Below, piece by piece: positions 57,774 through 64,000 of a stretch of 64,000 bases of DNA (positions are counted from its first letter, which is position 1; each line of letters opens with the position of its first letter). The stretch is taken from positions 1 through 64,000 of the forward strand of contig JASVEC010000044.1 of the NCBI GenBank assembly GCA_030770535.1, written 5' to 3'. The DNA comes from Batkoa obscura (lineage: Eukaryota; Entomophthoromycota; Entomophthoromycetes; Entomophthorales; Batkoaceae). The notes beneath the pieces are model-generated. The model was not told the origin of the DNA. It saw only the letters and a program-made list of their open reading frames with translations, and ran no database searches. The position numbers were made by a program, and so were the translations under genes.

Positions 57774-59612
57774 TATTTTACATTTTTGGTTTTTTATCTT
57801 TTATTAATCTTTTTATAAAATATACTATTTGAGAGCTTGTCTCTTTTTAAAAATACAAATTAATGTCAGTATTTGCTGTCTGAAGATGTGTACAAGAAGC
57901 AACTAAATATATGGCAATAAATATATACAAATCAAATAGAACGATACTTTATATATAACAAATATCTAGGATCATACTGAAAGTTATATATTAAAAAATA
58001 TAATGTTGAGCTTCAAGTTTCTAAGCTGAAGATTCGCTTACTAATTTTAATTTATTTACTAAATTACATGTTTAGTTGTTAGCTAAAAGATAGTTATAGA
58101 ATAATAATGATAAAAATTAAAGTCGATAAGTCATTAGCTATGTTAAATAATTTAACTCTAATTTAAAATAACGATTGGTTGTATACTTTTTATATAAAAA
58201 TAAATCAATAAAGAGCATAGCAAAAGTTAAATTATGATATTTTTTAATAGAAATATACCTTTTTGGGTAAGTGCACCGCTATTAAATAAAAATTAAAACT
58301 TAATTTAGTTTAGTATAAAATTTAATTTATTTTTAATGTATGAAACATTGCCTTATTATACAATATTGTCATATATCAACTTTTAATTGTATATGGGCAT
58401 TATTTTACATTGTTTTTTATTTATTTATATGAGTTACACCTAAAATAAATGACTTTAACTTTTATTAAATGTTTGTAAAAAATTAACCGATTGAACTGAT
58501 TAAATTTATATTTTGGCAAATATCTTTAAAGTTTTGTAAAATCAATATAAAGGACTTATTTATTATAAATTATGCTATTGATATTAAGCTTTAAATAAGT
58601 CTAATCGTTAATAGTAAATTTTAACATAGTTTAAGTTGCTAGAACATGGTAATTATCGTTAGTAGACACTAATTCATTAGTTTCTTACTAAGTACATTTT
58701 TACGTTTAGGTTTTAAGTTTGATTTTGATATAAGTTGTAGTAATTTTAATGACTAAAGCTACTATTTTAACTTTTTAAAACAAATATTAAAAATCATTAC
58801 TTCTCTATAGTTAATTAATATATAATACAAATTATTGTTCAACTTTATAAATAATTTAATTATAGTCATAATTACCAAATTAATTGATATCGCTATATTT
58901 AATATAATTACTCAATTAGTCATCAAAAATTTAAACTAAACTTTAAACTTTCGAAATCTTTGTTCTTCTTGACTATAAAATTATGCTAAGTATATTTTCT
59001 AAATACATTTAACACTTTATTTAATGTTTAAAATAGCATAAATTTTTCAAAGATTATTAGCATTTAATTAAAAGTTTAATTTTAATAATTTTATTGAAAC
59101 TTAAAGTATTATTTTTATTATGGTAATGTTTGTTTTATATTAAAGTTAGTTAAAACAAACGTATAAGTAAATTCTAAATGATTACATTAAAAATAAAATA
59201 TATAACTGTATAAATATAGATAAACTATATATTTATATAATGTGATTTGTTAAGGACTAGAACTAAAAAGATTCATACATTAATTAATTAATTAATTAAT
59301 TAACGTACATTCATAAATAATGCTGAATGCTATGAAATAATTGAAAAGAATATTAAAAAGGAATCTACTTGATTAAGTAACTTTAGTTTTTTTAAAACAA
59401 TTTTATTTTTAAAATAGAATTGTTTTAATTTCCATAGTTTGCTTTAAGTTGTGCTGCCTAAGTGGCCAATTGTATTAACTATAGTTGATGGCACTATCTA
59501 ATCATTTTAACTAAAGTAATTCGTTACTATTATCACTAACGATGCTACCGAAAACAAACATATTTAAATAGTTAAAAAGGTAAGAGGATTATTTTTAATT
59601 TATAATAATAAA

Positions 59613-60257
59613 ATGGACAACTTTTTTAATGGCTACATTGAAGACTCAAGGGACGCACTAATTATCATTGAAGCAACCAAACTTGGAATTTTCAAATTAA
59701 CAAAAGACCGACTAAATCATATTGAAAGGAGGTTCATTAAGCCTGGCTCTTGCTTTGTATGGAAGCAAGATAAATTTAATTTACAACGATGGACAGATGG
59801 AAAATCATGGTCAGCATCCAAGTATAGTAAAGGGTTTTTTTATTATTTAGAAAAAGAAAAGAAAAAGAGTCAAAATAATAGTCTATATAGTATATATAAT
59901 AAAAGCAAAAATGAATTAATTAAAAAGACTTTTACTGTCAACGGTCTTGATAATCAAAAATATCAATTAATAAATTATATATATAAGAATAACGAAAAAA
60001 ACTTGAGTTTAATAAAACCAAAGCAAATTTATTTTCAATCTCTAAATTCTTTTAAAGATGAATATTATCCCTCTTCTCATATATTAAGTCCTATTATCAT
60101 TTCAAACGATAATAAGGATATAAACAACGAAAACAGTAATGTCACATCAAATGATGATAATAGTAATAATATTAAAACATTAGAGTGTGAGATTGATCAG
60201 CATCTTTATCATTTAGAGGATTTAAGACAATTGTCGCTATTACCAATTCAACTTTAG
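59613..60257 (+). CDS. WOPR-domain (Gti1/Pac2/Wor1-type) transcription factor
   Basis: An intronless 214-residue gene. The WOPRa part begins FNGYIEDSRDALIIIEATKL (residues 5-24) and runs through RRFIKPGSCFVWKQD and RWTDGKSWSASK (59-70), all family-invariant segments. WOPRb is LIKKTFTVN with YQLINYI (about 104-125). Members (Wor1, Ryp1, Sge1, Gti1, Pac2, Mit1) are DNA-binding regulators of morphological switching, sporulation, nutrient response and virulence programmes. Two N-terminal features of the family, the WTDG contact loop and the K(R)KT motif, are kept. The protein is short: after about residue 150 only an Asn/Asp-rich tail remains, without the long Gln/Asn-rich C-terminus of Wor1. It sits in a gene desert, with 4.1 kb upstream free of other genes. 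Confidence 0.93.
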   Translation: MDNFFNGYIEDSRDALIIIEATKLGIFKLTKDRLNHIERRFIKPGSCFVWKQDKFNLQRWTDGKSWSASKYSKGFFYYLEKEKKKSQNNSLYSIYNKSKNELIKKTFTVNGLDNQKYQLINYIYKNNEKNLSLIKPKQIYFQSLNSFKDEYYPSSHILSPIIISNDNKDINNENSNVTSNDDNSNNIKTLECEIDQHLYHLEDLRQLSLLPIQL

Positions 60258-62495
60258 CATTAATTTTAAATATGAATAAACCATATATATTTTACTTTTG
60301 TGTGCATTTTGTTATTATTTGTAAATTTATTTATTAGTTTTTTATGCTTCACCGCTTAACTATAGTTATTAATTCTTTTTAATTGAAATCTAATAGTTAT
60401 TCTTTAATATAAACCAATTAGCATTTATAGGCATTTATCAGCATTATAGTACTATATTCATAATAATAGAATAATAATTTTAGAACAGTGTACTAAAGCC
60501 ATAATTTTAAATATATTCACATTATTTAAAATTATTAAGTTGAAACTTCTTAAATTAAAACGATGGCTAATATAATAAAATGAAGATATTGAAATTGTTA
60601 ATAACTAAGTTTTTAATTGATATTTATGGTTTCTATATTACTTATTATTACTAGTTTCAAAAATGTTTTCAAATTCAACATGCTTAAATTTAATAAATTA
60701 AAAATGAAAGCTATTAAAAAGTTGTTTTCGTTTTCATAGCCAATACTAGTTTACTATATAACCTTGAGTATAAAAGTATCTTTAATAACAACTTGGTTCA
60801 GATATACATTTAAATTATACTTTAATTCTCCTGAGTTTCTCTAGACCTAAAAAATCTACTATATATAAAGCCAATATTCTTATTTTTAATGAATTTCAAA
60901 AAATAGAAAAGTTTATACTATAAAATAATAAAATTGATAGTATTAATTTCATTATTACTGTTTAATTCTTCCGAAAATATTTAAAGAAATAGGTTTCATA
61001 TATAGGTTATTATTTTATAGTGAGCTTTGTGTTTTAGATCGCATTAAAAGTACAATTGCCAACCAAGAGGGCATATTGTTTTCATAAGCAACTTTAAATA
61101 AAGCTAAAGCTTTATAATAAGATGTTTGCATTAAACAGGTATATTTGTTAACTTAATCTAACTATAGACCAAATTTAGTGAGTTTCTGATATTTTTATAG
61201 TAATAAAACCCGTTTAATTGATCAGTTTTTGATTATAAACTCAAATATTTGATTGATATGTGTTTAAAGTTAACAAATCGGATGTGACTGCGTTTATTTT
61301 CCTTAAATATTTAACATTATTAATAAGTAACTACATTCTAGAATAAAGGGTTCATCTTTAAATATAAGCATTTGTAGTTAAAAGAATGTAATTCTATGAT
61401 ACAACCTTTTATATCCCGGTATCTATTTTTCTATATATCTCTTGCTTATAGTTATTATTTACACATTATTTTTATTAAACTTGAAAACCTTTGATGTATT
61501 ATGCCAACATTGTTAGTAAATTTTCAATCAATAGATCCAAAACTAATCTTGAAGTCTCTTTATGGTGTGTTTTTAATGTATTCGTCATCATATCAGTAAC
61601 AAAAATATTATAAGCAAAGTATAATGGTATAATTAGTAAAGGAGATATAGTATTCCTTATATTAATGTTTTACAAGATAGTTTTAAAATTAGATTAATAA
61701 ACAAAAGGTTCAAATGTATAACTATATAAAGTTATACTTAATGTAAAAGTAATATAAATAAAAACAGTTAAAAGTTTACAATATATAGGGGTGTTTTTTT
61801 TTGATTTCATTACTTTTTCCATCTTTTAAATGCTATTCGAGTGGAAAGATTGTTAGCAAAATTCTTAAATGAAAAAATACATCTCCATATCTTCAAATTA
61901 GATTCCACATGAAAAAGAGGTATTATGTAAATAAAAGTAGCTAGTAAGACGTGACAAAATATAATGTATAAAAAGCTTTAAAATTATTTTTGTTTTACTT
62001 TGAGTAGCACGATAGCTGCTAGTATTCGAAATTTTATTATAATTAATTAACGTTTGAGTAACTATTGAAAGCTATAATTGTATGTTAGCTTGTAAAAGTT
62101 AAATGATATATATATAGCTACAATAAAGATATTGTAAATCAATAAAAACCAAATAGCGCATTTGTCAAAAGTTAACCTGGTTTGTGATATATAAATCTCT
62201 TTCAAAACTATACTTTAAAAGTAGACTTTTATAAATTTTGAAAGATGAACTTTCAGACACTTATAAAGGTAACAAGATAAATTAGGATACAGGGGAATTG
62301 ACAAATAGGCTGACGGAAGAAGATAGGATAAAGTAAACATGAAATTAAGTAACCAAAAGATAAAGTCCTTTCCTTGAAGCATGACATACTAAGCTAGCAG
62401 TCAAGTGTTTTATCTAAATAAAGATCTAAAAGCAATAAAAGTAGACTCTTAAAAGGCAAATATACCAAAAATTAAACTAAAATACTAACTGTCTT
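60258..62495. other. gene-free spacer with one MITE
   Basis: 2.2 kb of AT-rich DNA between the WOPR gene and the minus-strand membrane-protein exons. Only MITE copy 12 (61788-61887) was recognised. Confidence 0.55.
61788..61887 (-). mobile_element. MITE family A, copy 12
   Basis: 100 bp in reverse orientation (GGGGTGTTTTTTTTTG ... ACATCTCCA), flanked by TA on both sides. Core ATTACTTTTTCCATCTTTTA. Confidence 0.86.
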
Positions 62496-63013
62496 TTAAT
62501 TGCTAGATAGGAACATTAAACGTTCACAATTTCTTATTAAGTAAATAAGTAACATATAAGGCATAGCCATGGATGAGAGATACAAAGGAACAATTAAAAA
62601 GATAAAAGCATATATCCTTGCTTTTGGTAAAACATCATAGAAACGCTTAAACTTAATGTTCATAATTTATAGAAACAAAATGTTAAAGAAGTATAAAAAG
62701 CCTATTAAATACCTATAACAAGTTACTTTGTTAACTTCACCAAAGATAAATTCCAATAAAAAGGAAAAACCAATAGAAGCTATATAGGCTACTATGTACG
62801 CTTTAGAATCGCCAAAGCAATCTCTTTGTCTCAATTTTTGTAGAATAATTATAAATGTAATAAAGCCTATAATAATTATTCCACCAAGGTAGTTAACGTT
62901 TGATAAAGCTAAAAATAAAAATAAAAATTAAAGATTAATCACTACGTTATAATTTACCTTTATATATAAAAGAAACATAGCCGATTGGATTTAATATTTG
63001 GTAAAAAGCAAAA
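62496..63013 (-). CDS. 3' part of an unrecognised membrane-protein gene (or pseudogene)
   Basis: Three consecutive exons (62958-63013, 62713-62908, 62496-62616) join in phase through GT..AG introns of 49 and 96 bp into about 123 residues ending in a stop. The product is strongly hydrophobic with loops of charge: YLGGIIIIGFITFIIILQKL, then AYIVAYIASIGFSFLLEFIF, then IYAFIFLIVPLYLSSMAMPY, then LLIYLIRNCERL. This suggests three or four membrane helices. No start codon or upstream exon could be found. A MITE lies 83 bp upstream, so the gene may continue beyond it (MITE in an intron) or have been cut by it. I recognise no family. Confidence 0.42.
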
Positions 63014-63096
63014 CTAATCAAAGTTTTATAACCCTTTTATACTGTTCTAAATATCTTCGTTCTACTTAGTTGAAAATTTCTTAAATTAAAAATTGT

Positions 63097-63194
63097 TGAG
63101 ATGTTTTTCTGGTTTCATCACTTTTTCCATTTTTAGGCGCTATTTAAGTTGAAAGATTATTAGTAAAATTCTTAAACAAAAGTATATATCCTCA
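63097..63194 (-). mobile_element. MITE family A, copy 13
   Basis: About 98 bp in reverse orientation (TGAGATGTTTTTCTGG ... ATATATCCTCA). The TA flanks are not preserved, so this copy looks older. Confidence 0.78.
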
Positions 63195-63943
63195 GTTGTT
63201 CTTTTAAATTATCTATTTAAAGTTTTATTTCATAAGAGAACAGTAATAATTATGACCCGCAACCAACGTGAAAGGTCTAATGTTCAAGCTTTAATCATTT
63301 AGATTATGAATATATCTATAACTGTAGATCCCTATACGAACCTTATATACAGTTGAGTATTTGATATTTATAATATTTTTTTATTGTAGCTTGAGATCAA
63401 TTTCTATTCCCGAAGTTTTATGAACAATAAAGATCAGAAATCAGAAAAAATTATTAAGACTAGAATAGAAATTTCAAAAAGCTTAATATAAGTTTAAAAC
63501 AAAAAGTGCAATGTAATAGCTTAATATTAGAAATGTATATTAAATAAATCAGTTAGTTTTCTATATTTAACTAATTTTTTATATTAAATTAATTATTTAT
63601 TTTACATATAATAGAATGAGTTTTGGTTTTTTACTAATAAAGGTTTTAGCATTTTTAGGATTAAATTTACATGACTATAACTAATAAAGTCTTTTTAAAT
63701 AAGAAATGTATGTAGCAAAACTTTAAAAATTTGATATGGCATAAAAAAGGCTCAACTATATGTGTAATATATCTATTATTTGAAAAAATTATGTTGAAAA
63801 ACATTAAAATCATGATTTAATATAAAATCTACTTTTAAAAGCAAACTTTCAGAAAATGGATTTTATTTCCTTTTTTTAATTCTCCATAGCTTTTTATTTT
63901 ACAATGCTAAAAAATTAAAATATGTATAAAAGTGACATTTAAG

Positions 63944-64000
63944 TGGGAGTGTTTTTTTTGGCTTCATTATTTTTTCCGTCTTTTAAGCACTATTTGAGTA
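63944..64000 (-). mobile_element. MITE family A, copy 14 (cut by window end)
   Basis: The first 57 bp of a reverse-orientation copy: TGGGAGTGTTTTTTTTGG then TTTTAAGCACTATTTGAGT. The rest lies outside the window. Confidence 0.8.

Larger units (their letters stand above)
55483..59612. other. 4.1-kb gene desert upstream of the WOPR gene
   Basis: Holds two family A MITEs in inverted arrangement (56939 and 57672) and a TTAA/TTAATT run (about 59278-59303). A codon-like open stretch without a start codon occurs at 57158-57331 (ELMYQEFKVFPMLQVVLKEF) and may be a decayed gene. The rest looks non-coding. Unusually long upstream regions are known for WOPR master regulators. Confidence 0.5.
63014..64000. 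other. spacer to window end
   Basis: Contains MITE copies 13 and 14. No coding sequence was found, including any convincing 5' exon for the membrane-protein gene. Confidence 0.5.

Noticed and set aside
59278-59303. TTAA repeat run as a possible origin or regulatory site
   Set aside because: A simple-sequence run in AT-rich DNA with no accompanying motif; there is no evidence for function.
1-64000. tRNA, rRNA and CRISPR array
   Set aside because: I looked for tRNA T-loop boxes (GGTTCGAA-type), rRNA blocks and regularly spaced identical repeats and found none. The dispersed 100-bp repeats are MITEs with TA flanks and irregular spacing, not an array.

Overview
The window is a gene-sparse, very AT-rich (by eye well above 70% A+T) stretch of nuclear DNA from a fungus. 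The fungal call rests on a WOPR-domain (Gti1/Pac2/Wor1-type) regulator, a family known only from fungi, on fungal-type kinetochore, nucleoporin and CLIP-170/Tip1 homologues, and on many short (about 35-100 bp) AT-rich GT..AG introns. A PlsB-type acyltransferase with a peroxisomal-like C-terminus and a RalGAP-beta homologue, both missing from baker's yeast, point to an early-diverging (non-Dikarya) fungus. That placement is inference; I cannot name the species.

Layout. 1-7688: a Ty3/Gypsy LTR retrotransposon that looks whole. 7689-9608: repeats, including a decayed LTR of the same family. 9609-13671: a GNAT acetyltransferase and a convergent, roughly 16-exon glycerone/glycerol-phosphate acyltransferase. 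14521-19687: a large Nup2-like FG nucleoporin with three Ran-binding domains, two of them nearly identical. 19688-22759: a rearranged DNA transposon relic holding two MITEs. 22760-31424: CLIP-170/Tip1-like protein, a quadruple CX9C protein, kinetochore protein DSN1/Mis13 and diflavin reductase TAH18. 31993-35147: two related Gln/Cys-rich proteins of unknown function. 37191-47744: UBP9/USP12/46-type deubiquitinase, RalGAP beta, a circularly permuted mitochondrial GTPase (GEP3/NOA1) and phosphoserine phosphatase SER2. 50181-52646: a DNA transposon that looks complete. 52647-64000: a gene desert with two transcription-factor genes (C2H2 and WOPR) and the 3' part of an unrecognised membrane-protein gene.

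The feature that ties the window together is a family of about 100-bp MITEs (14 copies counted by eye) with TGGGG-type inverted ends and TA target duplications. The 2.5-kb transposon at 50181-52646 has similar ends and the same TA flanks, and encodes a 567-residue transposase-like protein of a type I cannot place. It is the best candidate here for an undescribed system. At least four other inverted-repeat elements of different sequence are also present.

The host genes are mostly unlinked housekeeping functions with no operon logic. Close pairs are the divergent RalGAP beta/GEP3 (152 bp apart), and the convergent GEP3/SER2 (91 bp) and GNAT/acyltransferase (123 bp). Exon boundaries were derived by hand from splice consensus and reading-frame phase; they are predictions, not transcript evidence.
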